DNA of 64,000 nt from Acidobacterium capsulatum ATCC 51196 (GCF_000022565.1 NC_012483.1:1054001-1118000); one strand, 5' to 3'; positions 7,204 through 15,990 are shown, counted from the stretch's first letter. The notes: generated by a model not told the origin, from the sequence alone. Numbers and translations are program-made.

Positions 7204-9318
7204 CTATTGATTTGCCGGGGCGGCGTGGGCTCCGGTTGCCTGCACGAGGTCACTCTGCCATGGCTTGAGGAGGATCTGGCCGTGATAGGTGTGGTGCGAG
7301 ATGATTCCCTGCCCTGTGCCGTGGATGGGGATGACCTGATTTTGTTGGGTGGTGTTGACGTAGAGAATGCGGCCATCGACGCGGCGCGCGTAGACGCCCT
7401 CGGGAGTCCTGGGGCCGGGCTGGATGCCGCAGGATGCGAAGAGGCTCTGCATCACGGGGCCGATGGAGGTGGCATTGGAGGCGGTGGCGAGATAGATGGC
7501 GCGGCCTTTGCCGAAGTGGTTGACGGTGACGGCGGGCGTGCGATCCGCTGTGCTGGTGAAGCGGGCGATGACCTTTGCGGTGGAGGGTTCGAGGACTTCG
7601 TATTCACGCAGGGTGGTGGCGACGGAGTGGCCGTTGAGGTCAAAGGTCAGCGGCTTTTGCACGCGGTAGAAGGCGCTGGTGCGCAGGCCGAAGACGTCGC
7701 TGAGCATGCCGGGCAGCGGAGTGTCGAACCAGTTGCCGTTCTCATCCACCTTTGCGGAGAAGGCGGTCATGAGCACGGTTCCTCCATTGCGCACGTAGGT
7801 GCGAATGGCGTGGGCGCTGGCGGGGTCCATGAGATAGTCCGCTGGGACGACGACCATCTTGTAGGGCGAGAGATCGGCGTGCCCGATGTTGATGATGGCG
7901 GTGTCGAGATTGTCACGGAAGAGCGGCGCGAAGGCTGCCTGCACCTGATCGGCGTATGGGGTGGTGAAGTACTGGAGAGTCGTGTTCGAGGGGCCGTTGG
8001 GGTGCGAGTCCACGAAGGAGTCAAAGGAGTATGCGATGGCGATCTGCGGATGAGGATAGCGCGGGAAGCCATAGTGGCTGAGCGTCTGGAATTGCGCGGC
8101 GAAATGGGCCCACTCGTTCAGCTTCCATGAGGGCGTGTTGTCGTGATCGAGCAAGCCGAAGAGGGCCTGTTCTTCGCCGCCGAGATGCGAGTTGAAGGTC
8201 CAGGCGAGAAAGCCCTGCGCGCCGATCATCAGGCCGAGATAGGCATACATGGTGCTGCGGCCGGGCGTGCCGTAAAAGCCTCCGCCGCCGGCGGTGAACT
8301 CGTTGAACCAGATGGGAGTGGGCAGGTCGCCTTTCATCATGAGCGCGCCGAATGCGCCGCTGACGGGGTCGCCGGGATAGAAGCCCTCGGCGCCGTAGGA
8401 GACGTAATTCTTGTAGGAGCCGAGATAGTTGAAGCCCCGGCGGCCGGCATTGGGCCAGAGGTTGGAGATGGTGGGCACGTTGGGCATGTATTGGCGGCGG
8501 AGGGCTTCGAGCTGCTCCAGACGCGCGATGGCCACATCGGACCAGAAGCGGTGAAGATCGAGATAGCTCTCGGAGGGTCCGGGGCCGCTGGCGAGCGGCA
8601 TATAGACCTGATTGAAGTTGTTGAGCCGGCGCGACCACCATTCGGTAGCCCAGGCGTGATTGAGCGCGCCGATGGTGCCGTATTTCTTGCGGAGCCATGC
8701 GATGAAGCGCAGACGGTCGGCCTCGGAGTAGGACATGTAACCGTTGCCGATCTCATTGTCATAACCGATGGCGATGATGTCAGGATTGTGCGCGTAGTGC
8801 TTCATCATGGCGGTGGCCAGAATACCGACTTCACGGATGTAATCCGGATCGCTGATGTCATCCATGTAGCGCTCGGCGGGAGGCATGCGCTTGCCGTCTT
8901 CGGCCACGATATCGACACCGGGGTAGGCGCGATGCAGCCAGATGGGAGCCGGGGTTCCGGGAATGTCGAGGATGACCTTGATGCCGGCGGCCTGCATCTT
9001 TTGGATGATGCTGTCCCACCACGCAAACGTAAATTTGCCCTGCTCGGGCTCGAAGGAATCCCACGAAAGGTCGCCCAGGCGAACAACTTTGAAGCCGGAC
9101 TTTTTCATGAGCGCGATGTCCTGGTCGATCTCCCGCGGCGTGCGCTCGATGGGCTGGTAGCAGGTGCCGACGTAGAGCTGGCCGGGGCCGGGCCAATCCG
9201 GATGCCCGGCGGCGCTTTGCGCCGAGGCCACGGTGGGCAGAGCGAGGGCGAAGGAGAGAGCCAGGGCTACGGCTTTCGGCATGGTCTGCCGGAAATATTT
9301 TTCGCACAGGGAGCGCAT
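7204..9318 (-). CDS. Secreted glycoside hydrolase, GH42-like beta-galactosidase
   Basis: A 704-residue protein with a signal peptide (residues 1-33, ending PTVASAQ) and the three-domain plan of GH42: catalytic barrel, trimerisation-like middle domain and small beta domain. YDNEIGNG at 186-193 carries the probable acid/base E189. PIWFNEFTAGG at 335-345 carries the probable nucleophile E340. The opening YVGTCYQPIERTPREIDQDIALMKKSGFK matches the GH42 start of barrel. GH42 enzymes release terminal beta-galactosyl (rarely alpha-arabinosyl) residues. Most are cytoplasmic, so the export signal is notable. AGAGGA lies five bases before the ATG at 9318. The frame runs on to 9576 through a dispersed repeat and is not coding there. 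Its neighbours suggest a galactose- and xylose-bearing polysaccharide as target. Confidence 0.85.
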   Translation of the reverse strand: MRSLCEKYFRQTMPKAVALALSFALALPTVASAQSAAGHPDWPGPGQLYVGTCYQPIERTPREIDQDIALMKKSGFKVVRLGDLSWDSFEPEQGKFTFAWWDSIIQKMQAAGIKVILDIPGTPAPIWLHRAYPGVDIVAEDGKRMPPAERYMDDISDPDYIREVGILATAMMKHYAHNPDIIAIGYDNEIGNGYMSYSEADRLRFIAWLRKKYGTIGALNHAWATEWWSRRLNNFNQVYMPLASGPGPSESYLDLHRFWSDVAIARLEQLEALRRQYMPNVPTISNLWPNAGRRGFNYLGSYKNYVSYGAEGFYPGDPVSGAFGALMMKGDLPTPIWFNEFTAGGGGFYGTPGRSTMYAYLGLMIGAQGFLAWTFNSHLGGEEQALFGLLDHDNTPSWKLNEWAHFAAQFQTLSHYGFPRYPHPQIAIAYSFDSFVDSHPNGPSNTTLQYFTTPYADQVQAAFAPLFRDNLDTAIINIGHADLSPYKMVVVPADYLMDPASAHAIRTYVRNGGTVLMTAFSAKVDENGNWFDTPLPGMLSDVFGLRTSAFYRVQKPLTFDLNGHSVATTLREYEVLEPSTAKVIARFTSTADRTPAVTVNHFGKGRAIYLATASNATSIGPVMQSLFASCGIQPGPRTPEGVYARRVDGRILYVNTTQQNQVIPIHGTGQGIISHHTYHGQILLKPWQSDLVQATGAHAAPANQ

Positions 9319-9694
9319 GTGATTCCTCTCAGCTTTTTTGTGACTGCTGATTTGTAGTGGCGAAACGAACCGCGGGGGGGGCGGACATTGAGATGGTGGG
9401 AGAAACTTCGGACGGCATTTGGCGGCCGAGGAATCGCCGGGATTCTTCCCACCCCACGAACGAAGACCCGTTCGTGGGGGCCCCGGTTCGCTTCGCTCAG
9501 AATGACGCATCCGGGGTGGAGGCGGAAATGCGGGTCTCTCCGCTGCGCGCCTTCGGCGCTCCGGTCGAGATGACAAATTGTTTGAAATAGAGAGGATTTT
9601 TTCCCCCTGCTTAAATGTCGATACATGCTAACGGAAAAAGAACCCAGAGAGAGGAATCTCCTCTCTCTGGGGACACAGGCATTCAAGGATGCCT
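9319..9694. other. 376-base intergenic region with dispersed repeat and terminator
   Basis: Between the TonB receptor and GH42 genes. Blocks at 9396-9411 (GTGGGAGAAACTTCGG), 9436-9448 (GCCGGGATTCTTC) and 9497-9511 (TCAGAATGACGCATC) recur in the same order at 2024-2039, 2063-2075 and 2087-2101. The stretch also carries a CACGAACGAAGACCCGTTCGTG hairpin-like segment and, at 9630-9671, the receptor gene's terminator. No gene is seen. Confidence 0.65.
9630..9671 (-). terminator. Intrinsic terminator of the TonB receptor gene
   Basis: On the minus strand CCCAGAGAGAGG and CCTCTCTCTGGG (9643-9654 and 9660-9671) form a perfect 12-base stem with a five-base loop. It is followed by TTCTTTTTCC. It lies 24 bases past the receptor stop and separates it transcriptionally from the GH42 gene. 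Confidence 0.85.
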
Positions 9695-12600
9695 TTAAAA
9701 CATGTACTTCACGGACAGCTCTAACGTGCGCTGGTTGGGTTGCCCGCTCTTGGTGTCCATGACGCCGAAGTTGTTCGGGTTTCCGTTGGGATATTGCGAT
9801 GCGGAGGTTCCGAAATTGCTGGTTCCATACGCATCGGTGTAGTGCAGCGCCAACTGGCTGGAAGCGCTGTACTCCGGAAGGGGATGATTGAGCCAGTTGA
9901 AGGCCTGGATACGGAACTCCAAAGTCTGGCTGCGAACGACGTGGAAGTTTTTGTACAGCGACATGTCGCTGTCAAAGTAAGCGGCCATGGTGTACGGATA
10001 ATCGCGCGGACCATACTGCCCGACCTTAGGCGGCGTAAAGCAGGAGTACTTGATGCGCTGGTTGTTGGCCGTGCCGGAAGCCGGGTTGCAGGTGACTTCA
10101 GGCATGATGTCGACCGTGGAGTTGGTTCCGTAGTAGGTGGCCTGGCTGAGGCTGTTGCCGGTGGCTCCGTTGGGCAACGGGTTTTTCTTGGAGATGGGCG
10201 CGCCGTTGTAGTCGCCGTATTGCAGGGTAAGGCCAAAGTTGGGAGTGGCCTGCGTCTGCAGGAAGCCGCCCGCCTGCCAGGTGGTGATGTTGGAGATGGT
10301 CCAGCCATTGGCCGCACCGCGCAGCCAGTGATTTTCTCCCTTGTAGGGACGCTGGAAGGTGTAAGAGCCGGAGAAGTTGAAGACATGCCGGCGCGTGGTG
10401 CTGGCATAGCCGTAGTTGCGGCGAACGCTGAAGGCGTCTTCGCCGAGGGTGGTGCTCAGGTTGCTCTGGTAGGTGTAGTTGACGTCAAAGTTGGCGTTGG
10501 AGCCGTGACGCACCAGGCTGAGCTGCAGGGAGTTGTAGTTGGAGTATCCGGCGGTGTCGGTGACGTAGACGCTGTTGTTGCCGTACTCCTTGCCATAGGG
10601 GTGATAGTCGGCGTACTGGTTGCAGGTGTTGCCAGTGCAGGTCGCGTTGACCTGCTCGGGATTTTTGGCAACCATGCCGGTGACCGGATCGGGCTTGAAG
10701 AATGCGCCGAGCGGGATCTTGTTGACGTCGTCGAATGCGGAGAAACCGCTGCCGGAGAGCTCTTCGCTGCCGAGGGGCAGATTCTCAGCATGGTTGGCGA
10801 CATAGGCCGCCTCGACCATCATCTGCATCGGCAACTGCTGATCGAGCGTCACATTCCATGCGGTGGAGTCTGGAATCTGATCGTCGAGCGGATTTTCAGC
10901 ATAGACGGTGTTGTTGATGCAGCCGGTGGCGGCGCTGCAATCTGCCGTGGGAATGGAGATGCCGGGCGCGCTGCCCTGCCCGGCGATGCCGCCCTGCTGA
11001 CCGGCCTGGCCGACCTGCGAGAGGAAAATGCTGTCGCCGCTCGGCAGGTTGTAGCCGAGCACTTCCTGCGCAGTGAGAACCGAGTTGGTATCGGGCTGGT
11101 TGGTGAAGCGGAAGATGCCCCATCCGCCACGGATCAAGGTTTTGCCGTTACCGAAAATGTCGTAAGAAGCGCCGATGCGCGGCGTCATGTAGGCAAAACG
11201 GTTGGGCATGCCGCTCGAAGGAACGCCAGGATCGACGCCGTGCCAGCGGACGCCGGGGTAGAGACGGCCTTCGTTGTAATCGGGCACCACGAGCGACGGC
11301 ATGAAGACGGCTACGCCGTTCTTGTTCTTGTCATACCAGTGGCCGATGTGCTCGATGCGCATGCCGTACTCGATGGAGAGCCGTTTGGTGGCCTGCCAGG
11401 TGTCGTCATAGTAGGCGGCAAAATCGCCGAAGGCCATGTTGAGGTTTTGTGAAGTGTTGTTCTCGTTGTAGCTGGAGGCAATGCCCATCAGGAAGTTTGC
11501 GGTGGGATTGTTGGGCGAGCCCACGGCCTGCCCGGTGACCACGTTGGGCGCGACGGTACCGTTGAAGCTGAAGCTGCCGAAGTTACCGTTCAGAGTCTCG
11601 GTTCCGCCCTGGTCGTTGCTGACCTCTTCGGCGAATCCACCGAGCTTGATGGTGTGGTTTTTTACCTGCCAGACCACGTTGTCGGCCAGCGAGGGAGTTT
11701 CCTTCTTGTTTTCAAAGCTGTGGCTGGAGTTCTCAAAGTAATCGGGCTGCGAGAAATCCGGGAAGGTGTCGTATCCGGCGCTGCTGTAGGAGGGCAGAAC
11801 GTTTGAGCCGGTGCTGAAGATGGTTCCGTAGGGATAGCCGAGGCCGCTGCGGGTGGCGGCATTGGGATTGCTGGGTTCGGTGGGGAAATTGCCATAGCCC
11901 CAGGCCGCAATGAGTTCGTTGGTCAGGTTGGGGCCAAAGGTGTGCACCAAATGAGCCGAAATGGCCTTGGTGTAGCTGTAACCGTAGAGTCCGCCGCCCG
12001 GATAGGGGATGGAAGCGTATGGGGTCCAGTAAATGTGCGCGCCGTTGCCCGAGGCCAGCGCAGCGCTGTAGCTCTGCTGATAGGAAACGTAGAACTGGGT
12101 GGACGGGTTCGGGTCGTAGTCGACGCGGAGGCGATACATCCAGCCATTGTTGGTGCCGGGGATCACCTGGTAGTAGTTGTATCCGCCGGGAGTGGTGGCG
12201 GGATTGGCATTGGCCGTGGGCCAGAAGCTGGAGAGAGCCTTGGCGCCGGCATCCAGAAACTGCGCCGGGATGGTGCTGCCGTAGGAGGTGCCGGGGCCGG
12301 CGGCCTGTCCGTTGGGCAGAATGGTGCCGGTGAGGTCATTACATCCGTTGGTCTGCGAGGAATTGATGTTCGACGCGCCCTGGCAGAAGGCAGCATTGGC
12401 TGGAGTGTCGCCAAAGTTGCCGGCCATCATGTCCGGGGTGGGGATGAAGGATCTCAGATAGTTGGTGTTGCCGGTGTTCTGGAGGAAGCGCTCGTAGCCG
12501 CCCCAGAAGCGGAGCTTTTTGTGGGTACCGGGGACGGGACCGCCGATGTTGCCGCCGGGATAGTAGTAGTGCGCATTGCCGCGGGGGAGCCCCTGGTGAT

Positions 12601-13540
12601 TGCTCTGCCAGTCATTGGCATTGAGCACGTCGTTGCGGGCATAGAAGTAGCCCTCGCCGTGATAGTGCGAACCGCCCGACTTGCTGATGGTGCTGACGAG
12701 CACGGGACCGTAGGGAGACTGCGCGCCAAAGTTGGAGGTCTCGACGGAGACTTCCTGGGTCATATCAGGATTGATGAGCGTGATGGCGTTGCAATTGCAA
12801 CCCGGGTCATTGACGTCGACGCCGTCGAGCAACTGCGTGGTGCCACCGCGATAAGGGGCTCCGTTGGCGGAGAGGCCGTTGTTGATGGCGCTCTGGGCGG
12901 CGCTGACCTGGGTGAAGTTGAAGGACGGGCCGTTGCTCAGGCTGGGCGAAACGGTAACGCCGGGCAGAATCTTGAGCATCTCGGAGAGATCGCGGCTGCC
13001 GAGCGCGAGCTTGTGGATGTCCTGCGAGGAGAGGACAACGGAGTGCTCACCGCTGACGGTAGGAAGAATCTGGGTGTTGGTGTGGACCGTGACGGTCTGG
13101 GTAGCGCTGCCGAGAGCCAGCTTGATGTCTGGCAGCTTGGCGTCGGCACCGGCCGTAAGCGTGAGGCCGTGCTGCTCGTAGGCCTGGAAGCCATTCTCAG
13201 AGACGTGAATGGTGTAGGTGCCGGGGAGCAGCGCCTGGAGGTTGTAGTCGCCGGCGGAGTCGGTGACGGTATCGCGCTCGGCTCCGGTGGCGTCATTGGT
13301 CAGCGTGACCTTTGCGCCGGGAACGACGGCCCCGGTGGGATCAGTGACAGCGCCGGTGAGGCTGGCCGTGGTCTGCGCCCGCAGGGCGGGAACGCACAGC
13401 AATGCAAAGACCAGAGTGAGGAAAACTGCCGGGCGGCTGATTTTTGCGGAGAGACTCCGTCCCCTGCCCGACTGTGACATTGACAGGCCTCTTTCAAACT
13501 TATGCATGGCCGTCCTGAATTGACTGAAACACTTTTGCAT
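9695..13540 (-). CDS. TonB-dependent outer-membrane receptor (Oar-like, carboxypeptidase-regulatory N-terminus)
   Basis: A 1281-residue outer-membrane transporter. A long N-terminal signal (hydrophobic AVFLTLVFALLCVPALRAQ) is followed by a carboxypeptidase-type regulatory beta-sandwich (TASLTGAVTDPTGAVVPGAKV onward, about 80 residues). Then come a plug domain (SRDLSEMLKILPGVTV; TQLLDGVDVNDPGC) and a large barrel ending in aromatic YMF, the usual outer-membrane C-terminus. The size and order match the Oar/SusC-like receptors abundant in acidobacteria, which take up oligosaccharides or other bulky substrates using TonB energy. AGGAG six bases upstream supports the ATG at 13540; ATGs at 13507 and 13480 are fallbacks. 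Substrate specificity is inferred only from the two glycosidase genes downstream and the divergent malectin gene. Confidence 0.88.
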   Translation of the reverse strand: MQKCFSQFRTAMHKFERGLSMSQSGRGRSLSAKISRPAVFLTLVFALLCVPALRAQTTASLTGAVTDPTGAVVPGAKVTLTNDATGAERDTVTDSAGDYNLQALLPGTYTIHVSENGFQAYEQHGLTLTAGADAKLPDIKLALGSATQTVTVHTNTQILPTVSGEHSVVLSSQDIHKLALGSRDLSEMLKILPGVTVSPSLSNGPSFNFTQVSAAQSAINNGLSANGAPYRGGTTQLLDGVDVNDPGCNCNAITLINPDMTQEVSVETSNFGAQSPYGPVLVSTISKSGGSHYHGEGYFYARNDVLNANDWQSNHQGLPRGNAHYYYPGGNIGGPVPGTHKKLRFWGGYERFLQNTGNTNYLRSFIPTPDMMAGNFGDTPANAAFCQGASNINSSQTNGCNDLTGTILPNGQAAGPGTSYGSTIPAQFLDAGAKALSSFWPTANANPATTPGGYNYYQVIPGTNNGWMYRLRVDYDPNPSTQFYVSYQQSYSAALASGNGAHIYWTPYASIPYPGGGLYGYSYTKAISAHLVHTFGPNLTNELIAAWGYGNFPTEPSNPNAATRSGLGYPYGTIFSTGSNVLPSYSSAGYDTFPDFSQPDYFENSSHSFENKKETPSLADNVVWQVKNHTIKLGGFAEEVSNDQGGTETLNGNFGSFSFNGTVAPNVVTGQAVGSPNNPTANFLMGIASSYNENNTSQNLNMAFGDFAAYYDDTWQATKRLSIEYGMRIEHIGHWYDKNKNGVAVFMPSLVVPDYNEGRLYPGVRWHGVDPGVPSSGMPNRFAYMTPRIGASYDIFGNGKTLIRGGWGIFRFTNQPDTNSVLTAQEVLGYNLPSGDSIFLSQVGQAGQQGGIAGQGSAPGISIPTADCSAATGCINNTVYAENPLDDQIPDSTAWNVTLDQQLPMQMMVEAAYVANHAENLPLGSEELSGSGFSAFDDVNKIPLGAFFKPDPVTGMVAKNPEQVNATCTGNTCNQYADYHPYGKEYGNNSVYVTDTAGYSNYNSLQLSLVRHGSNANFDVNYTYQSNLSTTLGEDAFSVRRNYGYASTTRRHVFNFSGSYTFQRPYKGENHWLRGAANGWTISNITTWQAGGFLQTQATPNFGLTLQYGDYNGAPISKKNPLPNGATGNSLSQATYYGTNSTVDIMPEVTCNPASGTANNQRIKYSCFTPPKVGQYGPRDYPYTMAAYFDSDMSLYKNFHVVRSQTLEFRIQAFNWLNHPLPEYSASSQLALHYTDAYGTSNFGTSASQYPNGNPNNFGVMDTKSGQPNQRTLELSVKYMF

Positions 13541-13752
13541 TCGGTTCTCCTGAAAAGGTTTGCGGATTTGGCAGGCGTCCCAATCTCCGTTGCGTAACGC
13601 GGGCCGTTCTCGCCTGGGGAAGAGCGAGAGGGTGATGGTGACTGCGTGGCGTGGAGGCTGGAGGCATGACAGCGTGCTGCATCGATCAGGCACACTTCCG
13701 GCAAACTCGGTGGAAGGTAAATTCCGGAGTGAAAGACTGACAACGTTCGTTC

Positions 13753-13768
13753 TGTACAAAGTGGTACA
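13753..13768. promoter_or_regulatory. Inverted repeat TGTAC-N6-GTACA
   Basis: TGTAC at 13753-13757 and GTACA at 13764-13768 flank a six-base spacer. The 16-base size suits a dimeric DNA-binding protein. It lies 213 bases upstream of the receptor start codon and 136 bases before the sensor gene. Confidence 0.35.
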
Positions 13769-13780
13769 CAGCCGTTACGC

Positions 13781-13798
13781 GTCCCGTTGCAACGGGAC
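13781..13798. promoter_or_regulatory. 18-base perfect palindrome, candidate operator
   Basis: GTCCCGTTGCAACGGGAC is fully self-complementary. It sits 12 bases from the neighbouring TGTAC repeat in the divergent promoter region. An uninterrupted palindrome of this size without a T tract fits an operator better than a terminator. Confidence 0.45.
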
Positions 13799-13837
13799 TA
13801 TCTTGTTGAGTTTTCAGGGGAACCCTTTGATGGGATG

Positions 13838-13855
13838 AAACGTGGTAAAACGTTT
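13838..13855. promoter_or_regulatory. Inverted repeat AAACGT-N6-ACGTTT, candidate operator
   Basis: AAACGT (13838-13843) and ACGTTT (13850-13855) are exact inverse complements around GGTAAA. The site lies 49 bases before the TTG start of the sensor gene, within its likely promoter. Confidence 0.4.
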
Positions 13856-13903
13856 ATGTAAGCGTATTCATCGCGATTTTTTTGCCGGATAGAGAGGTTT
13901 GAG

Positions 13904-15478
13904 TTGTCAGATCAGTACCGGGAGGCGAATGGTTCCTCTCATGCGGAGACGAGGGAGGCCGAGCGCCGGGAGCTGGAGGCGTTTGCCGCGACGCTGGCGA
14001 AGCCTTCCCGAATGCTCAGCCTGATCACCTATATTGGCGAGAAGTATTTTGCGGACGAGACCGAGAAGCTGCGCGAGTACGAGATCGCCACGGAGGTGTT
14101 TGACCGCTCGAAGAACACATTCAACTCGGGCGAGGATGCGATTGTCAGGGTTGAGGCGCACCGGCTGCGCAAGCGGCTCAAGAAGTACTACGACACGGAT
14201 GGCCAGGACCATGCGGTGCAGTTCACGATTCCGGCGGGGTCATATGTGCCGGTGTTTTCGCATCGTGTACAGCCGCAAGAGGATGGCCTAGAGGATGGAG
14301 TAGAGCAGCCGGAGGACGCTGAGAGCCCCGTTGAAGAGCGGATTGAGCCGACACCCCGCAAAAAGCGTGGGAGGGTGTATGTAATTGCGGCGATCCTGCT
14401 GGTGGCGTTGCTGGTGGGCGCGGGCGCTTTGGTGATTTACCGGCAGCATCGCCGGAGGATATCCGCCTCGCCGCCAACGGCCGGAAACGCTCCCATCCGG
14501 CATGCTTCCGCTTCGGGTCCGTTTCCGCAGATGCCGCTTCGCATTCTGGCGGGATACAAGGGCAAGCCGCAGATCGACAATGCGGGCGCAGTGTGGCAGC
14601 CGGATGAGTACTACCATGGCGGCGGAAGCTGGGACCGGCCGGAGAGCTATGGCCCGGTGCGGAAAACCAGCGATCCGCTGCTCTTTCAGCACTGGCGCGA
14701 AGGGAATTTTTCCTACGATATTCCGCTGCCGCAGGGCGTGTATGACGTGCACCTGTTTTTTGTGAGCGCGCAGCCGTATGCGAATACGCCGTCGACGTTT
14801 AATGTGCTGGTGAACGGGAAAGCGATTCTGCCTTACTTTGATGTGAATATGGATGCCATGGGGCCCGATGTTGCGGATGAGCGTGTCTTTCGCGACGTGA
14901 GCCCGGGCCCTGACGGAGTGCTGCACCTGAGCTTCACCAGCTACACGGTGCCGGCGTCGGTGAATGCGATTGAGATTGTTCCGGGAGAGGCGCATCATGA
15001 ACTGCCCATCCGGATTGTCGCGCAATCGAGAGCGTATACGGACCACAGCGGGGCGCTGTGGGAGCCGGATGACTACTACTCCGGCGGGTACACCTCAGAG
15101 ACCAACTTCGCGGTCACGGAGACGGCGGACCCTGAGCTGTATGCGGCGGAGCGGTACGGTTATTTTTCGTATTCAATTCCGGTAGATGCGCGCGACCAGT
15201 ACACGCTGATTCTGCATTTCGCAGAGCTATATTTCGGGCCGAACCGGCCGGGCGGCGGGGGCGCAGGCAGCCGTGTGTTCCGGATCGAATGCAATGGGCA
15301 GACTCTGGATAAGGGCCTGGACATTTACAAGAGCGCCGGAAGCATGCATGCGCTGACAGAGACGTTTCATCACCTTGTGCCGACGCCGCAAGGCAAGCTC
15401 AATGTGACGTTTGACCCAATTGAGAACAACGCCACAGTCTCAGCCATTGAGGTGGTGGATGAAGGACCGCAAAGCTGA
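13904..15478 (+). CDS. Membrane one-component regulator: winged helix, transmembrane helix, two malectin domains
   Basis: A 524-residue protein with an unusual plan. Residues about 20-118 form an acidobacterial winged-helix-like domain (LREYEIATEVFDRSKNTF, then VRVEAHRLRKRLKKYY and IPAGSYVPVF). An acidic linker follows (120-150), then PRKKRGR and a single membrane helix (158-180). The exterior holds two malectin-type carbohydrate-binding domains, 211-361 (AGAVWQPDEYYHGG) and 368-520 (SGALWEPDDYYSGGY). The positive-inside rule puts the N-terminus in the cytoplasm and the malectins in the periplasm. It diverges from the TonB receptor. AGAGAGG six bases before the TTG supports the start. A ToxR/CadC-like sugar sensor acting on the divergent promoter is inference. 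The winged helix could instead bind protein. Confidence 0.75.
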   Translation: MSDQYREANGSSHAETREAERRELEAFAATLAKPSRMLSLITYIGEKYFADETEKLREYEIATEVFDRSKNTFNSGEDAIVRVEAHRLRKRLKKYYDTDGQDHAVQFTIPAGSYVPVFSHRVQPQEDGLEDGVEQPEDAESPVEERIEPTPRKKRGRVYVIAAILLVALLVGAGALVIYRQHRRRISASPPTAGNAPIRHASASGPFPQMPLRILAGYKGKPQIDNAGAVWQPDEYYHGGGSWDRPESYGPVRKTSDPLLFQHWREGNFSYDIPLPQGVYDVHLFFVSAQPYANTPSTFNVLVNGKAILPYFDVNMDAMGPDVADERVFRDVSPGPDGVLHLSFTSYTVPASVNAIEIVPGEAHHELPIRIVAQSRAYTDHSGALWEPDDYYSGGYTSETNFAVTETADPELYAAERYGYFSYSIPVDARDQYTLILHFAELYFGPNRPGGGGAGSRVFRIECNGQTLDKGLDIYKSAGSMHALTETFHHLVPTPQGKLNVTFDPIENNATVSAIEVVDEGPQS

Positions 15479-15623
15479 TCGGGGCCAAGCGCCTGAGCCC
15501 GGGATGAAATCGCAGAGGATTACGGCTCGGCGGCACGTCACAGAAACCTGAAGGCCGCCGCGACGAGGCAAAGGAAGATAAGGGCGGCCCCACTTCAGCG
15601 ATGAGGTGAAATGGGGCGCCGGA

Positions 15624-15803
15624 TTACTTCTTGAGTGCTTCGAGGACGGATTCGGCGTTGGGGCGGGAGTTGCGGACGTACTCGCTGACGCGCTCGCGCT
15701 CCTCAGGAGTAAGGCTGGGCACCAGGGCCAGAATGCGGCGCAGGGTGACGGCCACATCGTCCACGTAATTCATCATGCGGATGGCTTCGCCGGAAAGGGG
15801 CAT
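15624..15803 (-). CDS. Small conserved-looking protein, 59 residues, function unknown
   Basis: A short minus-strand gene. It starts MPLSGEAIRMMNYVDD and ends EALKK. It is strongly helical and charged, with a PSLTPEERERVSEYVRNSRP segment reading like a small regulatory or adaptor helix bundle. Support for coding: AGGAG nine bases before the ATG, high third-position GC throughout, and a clean stop. No signal peptide or cysteine is present. It sits alone between the convergent malectin gene and mqnE. I do not recognise the family. Confidence 0.6.
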   Translation of the reverse strand: MPLSGEAIRMMNYVDDVAVTLRRILALVPSLTPEERERVSEYVRNSRPNAESVLEALKK

Positions 15804-15990
15804 GCAGGGGTTCTCCTCGAATTGCAGATGTCTATAGCCACTGTCTCACAGGAAGGCTTTTCGTTTTCAGCCTCGGCCTGAGCCCGGCATCGATGGCGGC
15901 TCTCACTCGGTCCCTTATGAGACAGCTTCTAGGCGTATTGTCGTTGACCGGGATGGAAGAGTAAAGGGAGCGAGGCGCATGAAGTATGGC

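Larger units (their letters stand above)
13541..13903. other. 363-base divergent promoter region between receptor and malectin sensor
   Basis: This gap separates two oppositely transcribed genes and must hold both promoters. No confident -35/-10 pair stands out. Three inverted repeats within about 100 bases are listed separately. No gene is seen. Confidence 0.6.

Noticed and set aside
7038-7376. N-terminal extension of the GH39 gene
   Set aside because: It would overlap the GH42 coding end; the signal peptide and ribosome site fit the TTG at 7037.
11942-13477. 511-codon frame antisense to the TonB receptor
   Set aside because: A by-product of high GC in the real gene; valine/glycine-rich low-complexity translation, no start signal.
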